Shown here: in pieces, positions 20,910 through 36,500 of the stretch | Position numbering within the stretch: position 1 is the first letter of the stretch | Layout of the letters: each line of letters opens with the position of its first letter | NCBI GenBank assembly: GCA_959347315.1 | Contig: OY365807.1 | Span: forward strand, 32,120,204 to 32,184,203 | Source: Bimastos eiseni | Lineage: Eukaryota; Annelida; Clitellata; Crassiclitellata; Lumbricidae | Direction: 5' to 3' | Length of the DNA: 64,000 nucleotides | Notes under the pieces: generated by a model | What the model was told of the DNA's origin: nothing | Databases searched by the model: none | The model's input: only the letters and a program-made list of their open reading frames with translations | Program-made: the position numbers and the translations under genes

Positions 20910-22989
20910 TATATATATATATATAATTATAATAATTCATATACACATATACACACACACAAATAAACACATATAAATTTATATATGCGTTGCATATTCA
21001 AATAAATATGTAAATAAATATCTATACATATGTATAATTATGCACATAGATATATCACACATAAAACTTTCCATTTATATGAACGAACAAATTTTGCTCG
21101 GGTTCTGACAGAGCCTTTTTTCCCAATAGGGTCAGAAACAACGCTGGACTGGTGACATTATCAGATACTAACAATGTGCCTTTTCAGACTTTTTATCAAA
21201 TACTTTCACATAGTAAGTTTACAGAATATTAAAATATGGAGATCCATACACATCTTTGTCCTAAATTGAAATTTTTGCTAAGCAGCTTGCAGAGCAGCAA
21301 AACAATGAACTGATGATGACAGAGTTATGTAGAAATTATTTGGGTGGAGCTGTGGAAGCAACATGGGGTACATGAACTATATCTATCTGTCATTGTGGGG
21401 TTCGGTAAGATATCTGTCTTCAAGGCATCATGGATATCTATTGAGACAATGAATAGCAAAAAATACACCACTGTCATTAAGTGATAATAGGATCGCTATC
21501 ATTGTCACATGATCAGTGTAAACAATGACTAGAAAACAGCTCAAGAATATAACATGCATATTATAACTTCAATAAGTAAGTAAGAATCATTTAATATAAG
21601 TGTGTACACAGGCCAGGGTCACTATCATTGTCACATGATCAGTGTAAACAATTTCCAATTAGTGTTACCATCTAAGCACAGCCGAAACCCGATAAACGAT
21701 GGATTGCCTAGTTTGCAAATTAAGTAGATAAGAATGTTCTTTATCAGACTACCAGCAAATACACAATGGCTTAATATGCCTACAGACATACTGCTGGGTC
21801 ATGCTGATAACATTTACACTAAAACTTTTACAGTACTTTAATTAAGTAATATTGGGTAAACAACATGAGTAACAAAGGAAAGTATTTGGCATCAAGCCAT
21901 AGCATTTGGCATCATGTCCAAGTATCAACCTAGTTTATCCTTCATGCAATATTTCCTCAAACTGCTCAATTATGGGGCAGACACCAATGTTGTTGTGACA
22001 AATGGAAATTTTTAGCACTAAAACATTATACTTAAATGCATGGTAAAGTGGCACTTTAACTTTGAACAATTTCAGCAACATTCAGCAAAACCCTACTATT
22101 CATTATTAGCTGTACATAATTGTTATTATTGTCATCATCACGTTATCACTCGCATATATTTTCAGAAAACCATCAGAATAGCTATTCTCAAATACAGCAA
22201 GTCGTTTATTATTATTATTTTGCAGAAAAGGTAAAACGAATCCCTCAGAGGTTTTACTAATTACATAAAGTGCAGAATTGTCTGGAATGGACCCTCATTA
22301 TCACTCATTTATTCAGCACTCCTCCTACCCAATGATTGAGCATCAATCAATGGCATTGAGTGATACAAATGAATGACCTACTCCTCGAGGTCCCTACACT
22401 GGACTCCTATTCAGCATGCAGTAGACTGAACATGTGGCATCATAATTTTACATGTTTGTAACCACATGCACTAAATTAATGATGCTCACAGAGTGATTCA
22501 GTGCTCCTATTAGACTTGCCAAATCCAAAATGTCGCCCTACCATCTTCGACTAGTTCCATAATGCATATATATATATATATGCATTATACACACAGGGTC
22601 TTTGGCTTAAAAAACAAAGAATAATGTATACATCGGTGTATGTTCTTTCTGTCATTCTTGATCATTTTGATATATGACCTTCTTAGGCCAGTCAAACACT
22701 GAAAGGAATTTGGCCCCAGAATTGCATTAGCCACAATAATCAGCCAGTCAGAATTGTTTATGGGAATGCTGTTGTCCAACCTTGTCTTACTAAGGGATCT
22801 TCACTCCTCTGAAATGGCACCATTTCACCATTGTTTGAATGATGAATGGCAACATGGTACCATTGTTGAATAATGGAATCATGGCACCATTGTCTAAATG
22901 GCATGTTGCACCATGGCACAAGCACGAAGTATTGAATGGCACCATGCTACCAGTGTACATCAGACACCACAGCACGATTATCTCCAGTG
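20910..22989. other. Intergenic DNA 3' of the RhoGEF gene
   Basis: TA microsatellites at 20,910-20,930 and 22,566-22,581; a 33-bp direct repeat (tatcattgtcacatgatcag core) at 21,494-21,526 and 21,620-21,652; imperfect atggcacc-containing repeats from about 22,815 on. On the minus strand AATAAA lies at 22,308-22,313, a candidate poly(A) signal for the RhoGEF gene. Confidence 0.4.
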
Positions 22990-23261
22990 CTATTTGGCAC
23001 CATTGGTCTGCCTCGGAGACAGAGATGTCAGATCATTCGGCGGTCCAGTTGCATCTCTGGGATGCTGACGGCTCCTGTGATTTGGAGAAACACTGCAAGC
23101 AGTGGCGCTGGTGCCTCGTTCCTTGGCTTCTGTTCCCGTCAAGTCAAGACCGCGTCTGACAGGAGATGCAGCACCTCCGACACAACCGTCCTTGAGATCC
23201 AGCAGTTGGCCAGACAGATCAAGTCTTCCCACTTGGTCAGCTACATTGCTGTTAGTGTCTC
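22990..23261 (-). CDS. tiam/sif-like: RhoGEF last exon: C-terminal tail
   Basis: Phase 1; acceptor gttctag. 90 codons to TAG-type stop at 22,990: polar tail ([17 protein letters not shown], then [13 protein letters not shown]). No domain. Supported by splice sites, phase, and by much higher GC and codon-like composition than the flanks. Confidence 0.72.
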
Positions 23262-24507
23262 CTAGAACAGTAGAACAAAGCCAGTGTGGTAATATCATGC
23301 ATGTACCAATGCACAATACAGTCATCTCACAATTGGAGCCAACTGTGAAATGGAAAATTTACTGCTGAGCCATTCATCTGTAAAACTGCAAATCAAACAG
23401 TGAAGTCTCTGTGGTCTATGCTGATTGATGAATATAATAAATAAACACTTATCTTACTTCAATTAAGATAAGAACAGACAAATTCTTGTGGATCTTTAGG
23501 CTGTTGCCAAGCAACGCAAATGTCTCCTGAAGAACCAACACATAATTTGTGATGAATGACACAGTCAATTGAATTAAGGGTCAAATGAAAGATCTTCAAG
23601 AACACCCATTACAAATGTCTGAGCAGATGCACGAAGCCAACCATAGCAACCGTTGATAAAACACTGGTTTATCTTTCTAACCTAAATCTCAAATGTGTAT
23701 AAATAAGACATTAAGGATGTCAAAGACTGTAAATGAGAAATCATAGAGCAACATGAACATCATCAGATGCTTCCAGACATCAAAGTCATCAAAGAACAAT
23801 AGAACACTTCTGGTCAATAGACAATCAACCTCCTGCATATATATATCCTTAATGATCATCTTATATATAAGAACAAGATTCTGTCTGTCTGAGTGTCCTT
23901 GGCAGTCGATGCATTTCCACAGTTTTAGAACAATTCACTCCAAACTTACATTGTTGGCTCAGAGAACACTTGATACACGCAGTGCAGGGGTTCCGGAGTC
24001 CTGTTCATGCCATATTCCACATCTCCCGGGGCAAAAACCCTCACACACCCATAAAAGCAAACTTTTCTTCGTACACTTAGCTTACCACCGTTTACCTGTG
24101 ACCACCAGCTGACAGCCTGCCTCTCTGCTTTGTATAGGCACATAGAGTAGCCTGCGTGTCTGCTTTACATAGGCGTATAATTATATGTCAACAATGGAGT
24201 ACCCTAATTTCACACTGTGCACGCAACAGCAGAATTGCCTCATCAGAGCTTCACTCCTCTCATTCGACCTGGCACCGGAAAGAAACGAGAGGATTGGCTA
24301 TTGCGGACTTTATTTGGTATAGCGCGAGTGATTAAGCTGGTCTCCCTGACGTCGCTTTTGTGGACGCTGAGAAATTTTCATGGATTTACATTCCTTTGCA
24401 TTGCAAAGACTTTCGAAAAAATGGTCCATCTGAGCAAGCTACGGTGAAGTCAAGCTTGCACAATCGGTCTGTACTATAAATACTATTTATTTACCTGTAT
24501 ATCTAGA

Positions 24508-24580
<73 letters not shown>

Positions 24581-27500
24581 TGTCTCTGTTTACACTTTTA
24601 CAGCTTCGCTCGGGGTACACCTCGGACACCCAGTAGAGGGGTTGGTGGATTGCTGAGGAAAAGGTGAGTGAGAACAAAGAGTGAATAGAAATTAGAGAAC
24701 ATAGAGAAAGAGAAGAGGATTTATAAATGAGGAAGAGGGATTAAATTGAGGATAGGTGAATTCTGCCAGACAGGCAGCCTCCAGGGCTGCAGAGTCCACT
24801 CGGGCCAGTCAGGAAAGACAGGCTGCAGATGCTGCAAGAACAGGATTGCCTCCCACAACTTCGTCCTCAATCAAGGTGCCCCATAATCTTCTTCACCTGG
24901 GCAAACGCCAGGTACCCCAGCTAGTCATTTATAAATGAGTGATAATCCTACAACGTACTCGTTGATGCATTATCCATATCTCCACCACTTGGATGTGGGT
25001 GCTGATTCGGGTGTGAATGCTGGCGCATGACGGACTGCTGCATCCGACTTGCTTGAGTCTTGAGACTGGCGACCGATATGCGACGCACACTTTCATGCAT
25101 CGTATGGTGAATCGTCCGAATGAAATCGTTGCGAGCCTTGTGCGAACTGTACAGAAAATAAATGTCATCATTATCAATAATTATAATTAAATATGGAGAA
25201 AGGTTTGATATATTGGGCATGAAATACACACCTTCAGCTAATAATATTTCTGTCTTGCAGGAATAATTTATGGATGCTGGAGGTGATGCTATAAGCAATA
25301 TACAGGAAGGAGGCATAGAGTGGAAACCTAAAATATCAGCATCTGGCCATAAACATTTTTTCATAAAAAGGTAAAATTTATAAAGAACATAAGCAGGTTA
25401 ACCATGATGCGTCAGGTCAAATGTATACTTACTTGTATGTAAATATTTGGCATTATTTATTAAACAGTTTAGAAATGAAGACGAAATGCACCTGATGAAC
25501 TGGTAGACCTTTTTTGGACGTCCTTCCTTCTCCGAATGGCAGTGCACGATTTCCCAGATGCCATGTCTGTCGTTGGCATCGCCCACCACTGTCCTCACCT
25601 GCAGTTGATCCACTGGGATAGCCAGCTTGAATCGGGTTGATTCGGAAGAATCGCATCCCCAGGGGGGTCGTCCTGTAGACCCCTAATTAGTTCAAGCAAC
25701 ACAGATCAACAAAGACCCGTGCAAACGTTGTTGCATATTGTTACATAGTTACATGAATTCAATGCATGTCTTCATTGTTTCCGCTTGTATGGATATACAA
25801 TTATACATATATGACATTATTTTGTATGAATGTGTCAGGCTAAAAATAAAATTACAAATATGCAAGATCTATACCTTCATTTAATTTCCTTTCAGAATGG
25901 TTTGCAGTAAATTGCTCTTCCATGAATGTAATCTGGCTCCTCCCATCAACTGAAGAAAATTTTGGCTCACTTTATTCAATAGTTTTCCAATAGCAGTCGG
26001 CAGTTACAGCTCAATAAATTCTCATGGATAACTCTCGTGGACTGGCAGCAAAGTTCAGAATATTTGTTACAGGCCTCACTAATCTACAAATATCATGGTA
26101 TGATAAAAAAAATTACAGTTACTCAGCAAATACGACATTGATCAGAAGGTATCTGTCTACCTTCATTTTTTTCTTAAACTTTTGCCTCTCCTGAGCCAGA
26201 AGAACAATTGCAGACTTGAATATGAAGACAAGAGTGAGTAGATCTGTACTCTTCTTTAGCTTTCCCAGTTCCTCAACAGCATTTATCCAGTTCACTGTTC
26301 CATACATCTGCAGCTCACCGACATTCAGATCGATGCCCTAAATGAAGCAAATGATTCTAACCAGAAAGTAGTTTTACGTCATTCAATCAATTCAATCAAA
26401 CTTCCCAGATACTCTGACCTTTGCATGACCCCATCTCAACCCCTAACAAACACACAATTGTAGATATAACTTCCGCTCTAGGACACGTGGCTTTCATTCT
26501 ACACTCACTAAGAATGAATATTGACAATGGGAAGCCCATGCAAAGAATCATGCATGTAGTCTGAGATAGAGGTGTACTTTGAAATGTGCCCAATGAGGTG
26601 GACAGCAGAGCGAAGATCTCAATCGAGATAAGCTATTAGAGCTCAGGGAGGCCAACTAGGACAGAGAAGCAATGATCAAGCTGGCGGGTGACATAAGGCA
26701 CGGACTAGGGTAGCTGCAGTGTCATGAGATAGGGAATGCAGCTGGAAAATTTGATAGAAACAATTTTGTGTGAGCCGATTGATATGCGATGAAAAGCTAA
26801 GTTCATGGATGAACTTTAAACAAAACAAAACATGTGTATAGAATGTAACAAATTGATTGAGTCAGTGAATATTGATTAGAATCATTCCTCAGATTCAGAT
26901 TTACCAACCTTGAAAACATATCTTCATATAGAATCTAACAAGAACCTCATGAAGGTGCAGAATAGAAGCCCAATAAGTGTATAATAAGTGTTTTAATTAA
27001 TAAATAAATAAATAACAAAACAGAATACATTATACAAACAAAATCTAATGTGCTTATACGTGAAACCAAAGCAACGAAGCAGTGATTACAAAACTCTCCT
27101 ATAATGTTGTACTGGTTTATAACTGCTATCAGATTATAGACCATATCTAATAAAGTCATTTGCACATAGTTTTGTCAAAGTGTGACATAAGTCTACCTTG
27201 TTGCAGGCGTGTCCTTGCTTCTGGTGCCTCATCAGTTCCTCAAAAATGCTCCCATACTCTTCATAAATCTTCTGCATCTCATTTATGTGTTCTGCGACAG
27301 CCTCCATACCATGTAGAGCCTCTACATAAATTATCATTGCCATGTTCTCTCATTGCATGAATGAAAAACATCTTGCATGTATTTACCATACTCTCTCAAA
27401 ATACATACCACAAATAGTAACATTCACAGGTGCATAAGTTAAAAAAACTTGCATTGATGATGAGCATGTAATAAAAGTGATGGAGAAACCAATTGTGCTT

Positions 27501-30500
27501 GTTGTTAAAAGTGTTAAATTAGGACTTAATATAGATCATTCACATAACAAAACATGTTAACTGAGACATACCGTATATACTCGCGCATAAGTCGATTCGA
27601 GTATAAGTCGAAGTGTTATTATTTGACAAAAATAGTGTCCAAAATCGACGACTCGCATATAAGTCGAATCCATACTCAACAACTTTCAACTAGAAACCAG
27701 TGTCGTAAGAGGCTGGCTTTCTCTTCAAATCGCTCATTGCGGTAAGTATCTGTAAGTAGTTTACTGTAACATAGAGCTTTATATACAGAATTTTTTTGAA
27801 AGATTTGGTGTGATGCTAATTGAATCTTTAGGATGATCGAACACGACCAATCAGCAAATAGCAGATAAATTTTACTTTGATGTGAAAATAAATATTACCA
27901 GGTGCAAATTTTACTATGAGGCGATTGGCCTAAATAAATATCATAAAGTACGTTAATTTACGATGGCATCTGATGCTAAACGAATCACCGAATTGGATCA
28001 AGAAGACTTTGACTATGAGGTGATAGGCATAAATAAATATACCAAAGTGCGTTAATTTACGTAATGCATAGGTATTTGGTCATCCGAAAATCTTTGGTCT
28101 ATTTCGCCTCTCGAGTATAAGTCAAAGATGCTCTTTCGTCGTCCTGAAATAGCACTAAATTTCTCGACATATAAACGAGTATATATACGCAAGTATATAT
28201 TTATATAAAAACTGATTTAAATTACATCTGCATTAAATAGAAATCATGCACACTCTTTATCTCACAAACCTGTAAATTAACAGCAGGAATTTGAAATCTT
28301 GCAATATCTTAGAATTGGATTGAAGATGCCAACCTCTAAGGTGGTAGTGTTCTTCGCTGTGAGGATCTGTTAATTCATAAAGCTGTTTCAGCAGCAGAGG
28401 GTACTTCACGATCCTTTGGATTGGTTTTATCAAGTATGACTCCAATGTTGCAGAATGCTGCTGCTTTGGATTGCGAGACTTCAAGAATTCTTGAAGTGCA
28501 ACATTGTCTTCTAGAAAAATCAAAACTCATTTTTCAATACAGCAGTAAAACAAATAAAATGTGAAATTTTTCCAAATGGTCCACATAGTAATCTTGAAAT
28601 TCCAGATACAGCAACAGCAATACAAGATAACATTTCAGTGCCTTTGTGAGGTGGTTGAATGGCACAACGAACTTAGTCAGACACATACTTTGCTGGCTTG
28701 TTGCCTCTATCAGAAATGCTGGCAGGACGCTTGGCTTTGCCTCACAGGGTCTTCTTTATGTCCCTTTCTCTTGGACCTCTACGATGCAGTATTGTGCTTT
28801 TTCGGTTGTTGGCCCAACTGATTAGAATATCCTCCCATTGGATCTTCAGCTCTTGCCTAGGAACTCTGTACCCCATTTTTATTCCACTCTGAAATCTGTC
28901 TTATTTGGCTGAATCTCCTGAATGTTTCCGAAAAGCTGATTGATGTCTTCACAAGAGAGGTATGTCTCTCTGGGAAGATTTCTTGAAGAGCCATATTATT
29001 CAGTTTCATTGATTGATTGATACATACTTATATGTATATACATAGAACATTCAGACATTGAATTTTTCATTCAATTTATTAGAGTGATTGTTTCAAAAGA
29101 AGGTTTGAATGTAAACTGATTTCAAAGCAATCAATAATTACACTTGGAAGCAACCTGGCTTCTTTGTAATTCCTTGTTTTCTTCTCTAACCTGAGAGTAT
29201 CATCTTCTGAGCTTTTGAATGCGATGCACAGAACGAACTGTACAGTTTGAAGTGATGAGCGTAGTACAGAAACGAACTACAGATCAGCACAAGCACACGC
29301 TGAAAGACACAACCAAACATCAAGGGACAATTAATCCATCTACAAATCAATCAAATCTCAATCAATTAATCACTTCTTGCCTTCTTCTTCTTCTTCTTCC
29401 TCCCCTCCTCCTCCTGTTCCTCTCCTACTTTTACTCTCTGAAGCATAATTGAACCATTGCTACACAGTAAACTGAAATTCCTGGACCTACACTTCAGTCA
29501 GGCTTGAAGAAGATTAACTCCCCATTCTACTCATGCTAACAGTTGGTTGGATGGACGGACTGATGGTCCAACAGACTGAGGGTGGTTGGATAGATGGATG
29601 CATAGACTAGACTGAGTAAGACAGATATATGTAAAAGGTCAATGCTGCATTTTAGCCTGCAGTCCGGTTAACATGCCATGCTCAAAGGTTTAACCCCCAA
29701 AAGACTTTATGCTAACAGGTTTGCATTGTATAAAGATATCTATATACATACACATTTCAGGCAGTAGTCATTCGTTTGCCACAAAAGCATTGATTTATTG
29801 GCGACTATGAAATCTGCACCTGATGCTTTCTTAATAAATATTTCCAATACTCTAATGACAACACAATATGAAAAGGCTGCATATTGATTATTCTCGATAA
29901 TTCTCATTCGAAATAAAAGCTTCATAAAAATGTGGACAAACCCTGAGGTCTTCATCCTGATCAAGAGTTTGCAACCACAAAGCAGAAAAAACAAAAAGAA
30001 CTTTAAAAATCAACAAATCTGCACACACACACGCACAACATTCAAGTGCACTGTGCTGTATACAGGTCCCTCCCTTTGGAACAGATTTCCGGTGAACATC
30101 GGCAACATTTTTCTTCACTCAGCCCAAAGTAAGATTCTCATCGTTTGTGTACACGGCTTAAATCCCTTAGCCATGACTATATCACTCCCGATAGGATCTC
30201 ATGTGTGCTCAATAAAAAGGCAGATAAATAACCATGACCATAAATGCATTCAATGTTGTCGGCAAAATCTTATCAAAAGACATCCACTTTATTCCTATCT
30301 TCTCCTATCTACGGTCCTCACTCTATCCTATCGACACAGATTGGCCCAGAGACTCCCCGAACATCCATGCCATCTGTCAGCTGTCGACAAGAAATCCATT
30401 GATTGGTTCTAAGCCTGTGTATGGGCCTACAACTGGTGACTCTTTACAACCCACTGTGCATAGTTATGCTAACAGAAATCTGTTTTACTTGTTAATTATG

Positions 30501-33500
30501 ACAATTAACATCATTGAGGCCAGTGCAGAGAGCGCCTCTGAATAGATATCATGATGGGGTGCTAAATAAATGCTCAATTATATTACAACATAAAACAATC
30601 TGCTATCTGTTATGGTTAACATTTGCACAGAATAACTAGCAAATGCAAAGCATACACCGACTAGGGTTGTTAATATCGGTTTTGGGGGCAAACCGATAAT
30701 CGGATTTTGAAAACCGATTTTAAACCGATTATCGGTTTTTCAATGGTGTTTTTAGAAAAATATTGTAAATTGTAATATAACACAAGTTACAGAACTATAC
30801 ACGTTATTTTATGTACTACGCATCGCGATGCAGCGTCAACACTTGATACTGAAGTGTTTAAGCCACAATGTGATGTAATCTGGAACAAATAGTAGCCTAC
30901 AGCACTCGGCTCTCAGACTCTCCCCGCAGCTATACATCGTTCTCCATTGAAAACCCCCACCAGCAGCCGACTGTGAACTTTTTACTGTATGGATCAAATT
31001 TTAATAGATGCTTCTCAGTCATCTCTTCTGTCTGAGTGTCCGCTAGGTCGTTGGCTCGTGTTACCCTTCCCTAGCTCACCTTCTCACACTGGGCTGTCTG
31101 GACAAGAGGGCTGTTCGTTAGCAATCGGCAGCTATTAACTACTCTGTGGGAAGACGCAGCCGGAAAATATTTCACTTAGCCGCGTCTGTATCTTTGAAGC
31201 TGACCGACTTGAGCCCTTCCTGTGGGAACGAATCCGGAACATGTGAGATAAATAATAAGGCGGAAAATAATTAAAGTATCGGTTTGCCAATAACAGAAAC
31301 TGATTATCGTTTTCAAAACTGATAACCGGATTTCCGGTTATCGTCCAACATCTCTAGAACCAACCGTGTTCATCAGCTGTTCATCAATGAGTGGATAATG
31401 CTATATGGGAAAAGCACAAGGCAGAAACCTTAAATTTATCTGGGTCTTGGGACATGTTGAAATTCGGATCAGTGCTGACCGCTTCTTCTAAACTGTGAAG
31501 AAATAGTTTCTGGAACTGAACAATCTCCTGAATGTTTCCGAAAAGCTGATTGATGTCTTCACAAGAGAGGTATGTCTCCTGCTTGAGAGGCTCCAAATAG
31601 CGTTCAATCAAACACATAAGATCCTAAATTGAAAGAAAACATTTCAAACCAATACACACATCATGTACCAGTATTTAGATCAATCAATAGGCATAGGAAA
31701 TAACCACTTATGCAGCATCATACAAACAGTTTTTAACTCCAACAAAACAATACATTTCTACCATATTGCTGCGAGCATGTTGCTACCTCAGCTATTTACC
31801 ATCTTTATCAAGCCTCTGAAAAGTTCCTGCACACACATATACAAAAGCAATTTGACTTTAATACAATACTTTACGCTCATCGATCTCCCCTTTTTAATGC
31901 AAAATGTATGAACCACATCTTCATTATAAGTATCCTTACATAATATGATTCTCAAAGATGTCTTAAGGCCAGAGGTCTTTCTTTTGATATATTCAATCAT
32001 GTGACAGAGGACTGAGAGTTGAAACTAATCCAGGAATCCTGAAACTCACTCAACCTCATACAAAAGGAGACTGGCATATTCACAGTGTTAGATACAGGTC
32101 AGAACTGAGGGAGTTTATATTTATTATGCACCTTGACAAGCTAAAGAAGAAACGGTCATCAGAAGGTGTAGTTGTTAGACCAGTCAGCTTAAGCAAATAG
32201 AAAGTTGATGAAGCATTCCAATGGTCTTTCATCCCTTTAAATAGCTCACCAATGAATTCTGACTCTGACATGATGACAATATTGCCAGTCATGTAGTCAC
32301 AGTCATAACTGCCCTGAAATGTTATTACCCTAAATACAACTCTTTGGCTATAGCCACAACAGTACACCAATCATATAAAAATATGAACACATAATCCCTG
32401 CTCTTACATATTTGCATTATCTTCATGTTCGCAAAACATCTGCTGCAAACTGGGGATTATACTAATAGAGACGTTGAACTCTGACCAACAAATATGTGAG
32501 ATCAGTCCTTGCTTCCCATACCTAACATATTTAACCAACCATTATTAACCAACCTTTATTATTCAACCATTATTATTATTCAACCATTATTATTATTCAA
32601 CCATTATTATTATTCAACCATTATTATTCAGCCAGGTCATCTGAATATCTTTCTGTGTCACACATAGAACTAGAACTGTTCTTCGTCAGCAGACATTTAC
32701 GACTGCTAGACTCAGATTCTGGAAACTTTTATCATTTAGTTCTCAACTTAAGACCTCATTCTTATAGTTTATCCATCATAGCCTTACTCTTCATCTTAGC
32801 AGACTGATCTTCTGGATATATTGAATGCTTGTCTTCGTTTTGGCGCAACCTCGGTCAATGCCCTGTGCATTAGACACTCACAAAAAACAAGTTACTAAGT
32901 ACTATCATAATGCATAACAACATCAGAACATCATAAAGCCATTGGTTCAAGTCGACCCAAAAAACTGGATCAACAGCAACACGTGACGTTGACTGATCAC
33001 AACAAATAAGCAATGTTCCCTCTCAGTTGTGTGCATGCGTACGCACACATGAGCCATGGAGACAGCACACAATTTTTTTTATGAAATGACATAAATCGGG
33101 TCTCCTAGTTGACTGCGGTCTACCTTACTCCAGAAACATTGGTTCTTTGGCTGATATGTTCCTTATTTTTCTTTAGACAAGAGACTTTTCTTGGGTTATC
33201 AGAACTTATCACAGTAGGCTTTAAGATATGGTCTTAATTTAACTATCATCGCGGACCTGCAGACAAAAGTAAAAAACAATTTCTAAAATATTTCACACAA
33301 AGATTGCCTGCACACAATATCTCCAAAAATTAGAGGGAACATTGCTAATAAAGATGTGTTGAAGCGAGTTCTGAAAATGTAGAGAACACTAACACGGACG
33401 TAGAGTCTCTCGGTGTCGATGAGCTCAAGTATAACTTTGCAGATGCGCTGTGAGTTGCTCAGTGGTCGAGCAGACGACATGAGTGGACATTCATTGCCAC

Positions 33501-36500
33501 CTGTATTCTCTTGCTTCACACCAAACTGATGACGACACATGTGAGGCTGAGCATTGCTCATCTGAAAAGTCAGAGACAGCAAGTGAAGAAATGATGCACA
33601 ATGGCACCAGATCCAATAGCAGCAGCAGTTCTACACAGGCTCCTGTACGAAGGACTGGCTGCTAAGAAATAACTATACAGTTAGTTTGATCAAATGACAG
33701 TAAGACTGACAACTGCAGTGATGATGATGATAATAATAATAACAATAATAATAATAAAAATAATAATTATAATAATAATTATCCTCTTTTTTCAGTCTCT
33801 GGACAATTTATGTATCACCTGAGAGATGAGAAATATGTTGGGTAAAAGTTAATAATACTAGTACCTTCGTTTAATTTCAAACTGACAAACCACAGTATGA
33901 TTGCAAGCACACTGTGGACAGATGATCACAAGTTTTTAGATAAGCCAAAGTTAACTGACCAGCAGTCATGCAAGACGACATCACATTATACATCTGATTT
34001 AACCAATGCTGCTGCGAATCTAAAGAAGGATAAGTCAACCTTGGGGTAATGGGATCCTCTGCTCTGCGTGCAAGTGTGTCATCCATCGCTCTTTGAACCC
34101 CTCGGCATGACATTGATGATGACAACCATGACAGTGATAATGATGACCATCATCTCAGTGATGACATGCTTTACAACCTAATAGATCGACTGACCTTCTG
34201 CGATCCATCATTTGGATCAAGTGTTAAGTCTGCACCATTTCTTGTCTTCTTTGTTCTCAGCAGATCAGGAATCTCAGCTGTTCTCTCCGTTCTCTCCAAA
34301 ATCACTAGAACAAAATGGGAAAACTAATTGTTAGATAACAATCAAAAACAAACCGTCTGGAATTTCCACACACTTCTCCTGTATGCCTTCACAACTGGAC
34401 TATAAATATCCCAACAACACAACATCTGTCGCATAGGAACATAATGTGGATGCAGTCTCATTGGACATTATACCCTGAATATATAGATTTTGCACCGTCG
34501 CAACCAATGAACTCGCCATTCTTTAAGATTTTACCATCTTGATGCAAGTGGCAAAAGTGATCAATGTAGCTAGCTAATAGGTTTGGGCCCTTCTGATCCA
34601 ACATGTTACATCAATAGTCTAGTTTGTTAAATGTTAGGGCTTGACTTATAACATTAAAAGGCTACATACATACATACTTACATATTACAATGTATAGCAG
34701 TAATCACTGAAAATTTAACAAAGTTCAAGGTTGAATTGTAATAGAGCGACAGCAAAATAAACACTAAACCATTTAAACTCTAACTAAAGGTAACTATATG
34801 CAATAAACACAGCTCATAACAGTGATGGTAATGGGAATCACGATAAGAATCACAATCATTCACATGGCTACCATCTTAATTAATAATCAGTAAAATCATG
34901 TCAATAATGCTCTTATTTATGATAAGAAAAGTAATAATAGGAAGTTAAGAAAAATCCATATTCTTACCACAATTTGATGTTGATGCATTGGAGTCAGAAG
35001 TCAATCTGTCACCAAGAACTTGAGATGAAGAAGTCGCAGGCGAAGTGACAACAGAGTCAATGAATGCATTGTCTGTTGGATCAGGAGCACAGAGGACGGA
35101 GGAGGCCCCCCCTGCGTTTGGCCGGTCAACGCGACATGAGCGAACAGTCAAACAGACCAACTGCAGATCCTGCAGCATATTCTCAATGAAGACCATGTCG
35201 AGCTGGGTCACTAGCTCACCATTTATGACCAGAATCTCATCACCAACCACAAGGCCTTGAAAACAGAATGTGTTTCAATTTCACTCCAACAAGTTATCAA
35301 ACCCCTGAAGCTTTTATGGTAATTCCACCAATCGGAAGTCAGATGTGCAGTTTTTTTGTCTTAATTATAGTAGTAAGCACTAGAGCTGTACCAAATATCC
35401 TAATACTTGACTCAACTTTCCTGTGCATTAAAATTACAGTGGTCTCCACTTCATGAAATATTATCCCAACAACAACATTTTAGAATAGCAATTAAAAAGA
35501 ACTTTCTGATCTTAGAATAAGCTTATAATGTCATGTTAATTTGTAGTCAAAGATTAAAAATGGTTAATCACACATGCTAACAACAGTTAGGACGCAAACA
35601 TGGTGAAGACTTTTGCGTGATATAATAAAAATTCTGTAACTGCCTCAGTTCTTCATTGAACTTGCCCTGGATCATTTTCTTGCTACATTCAGAAATAAAC
35701 GCCAAAACATATATTTGCTAACCTTTCCTATACGCCATTCCACATCTTGTGATTTCACTGATGAAAATGCAAAGATCGTCAGCATGTTCAAGATCATCTG
35801 TAAGTTCAGCCTCAATCTTGAAGCCGAAGTCTCTGTCCTTTCCACTCCGAACAAGTTCTATTTGGAAGAGCAGCTTCATACACAGCTCAATCAGATCATA
35901 TTCCTAAGGAAAAGAAACAAAACCATGCAAACAATTAAACCCAAAATAGCTGACGAACAAAATGCCTCACTCACTCATTCACTTACCCCACTACCCAGCA
36001 ATATTAAAACCATGCCCAAACCACCCACTATCTACATGCAACCCATCCATCTCAAACTCACTCGCACACTATTTTTTGTAGATTCAATTCTATAGAGAGG
36101 GACCAGTGTGGGCAAAGGAATTGGATTCAACCATTATGGTCCTAAAATAGAGAACAAAAAGGTCAACCGGATTGGAGGATCTGATAGAATGTAATGACAT
36201 GGCAGAAAAGGGATGGTAAAAGCTAATTAGAACAATCCAAAGATGACATAACGGCTTTGTGTAACTCACTTCTGCATACAGCTGCACAGTTTTGTCTGGT
36301 ATCTTAATGCTGTTGGAATTGGGCAACTTCAGCTGAAGGAAATGATCGGTAACATTCAGACACTGTTTTTTACAGATGAATTCCATGAGATCTTGAACCG
36401 TTGTTCGGTCATTGATCTCAGCTGTAACTATCACCTAAATCAAAAACCAACCACCATAATTGCACACAATCAACAAAATCTTCAATGAGTTCTATGTTTT

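Noticed and set aside
22839..23368. Overlapping plus-strand frames at 22.8-23.4 kb
   Set aside because: They overlap the last RhoGEF exon and atggcacc repeats; no motif or splice support.
33483..33665. Ser/Glu-rich plus-strand frame
   Set aside because: It is antisense to the DH-start exon and its 5' flank; no splice or start support.
33950..34125. Additional RhoGEF exon ([15 protein letters not shown])
   Set aside because: No acceptor gives the phase needed between the flanking exons, and the polypyrimidine tract is poor.
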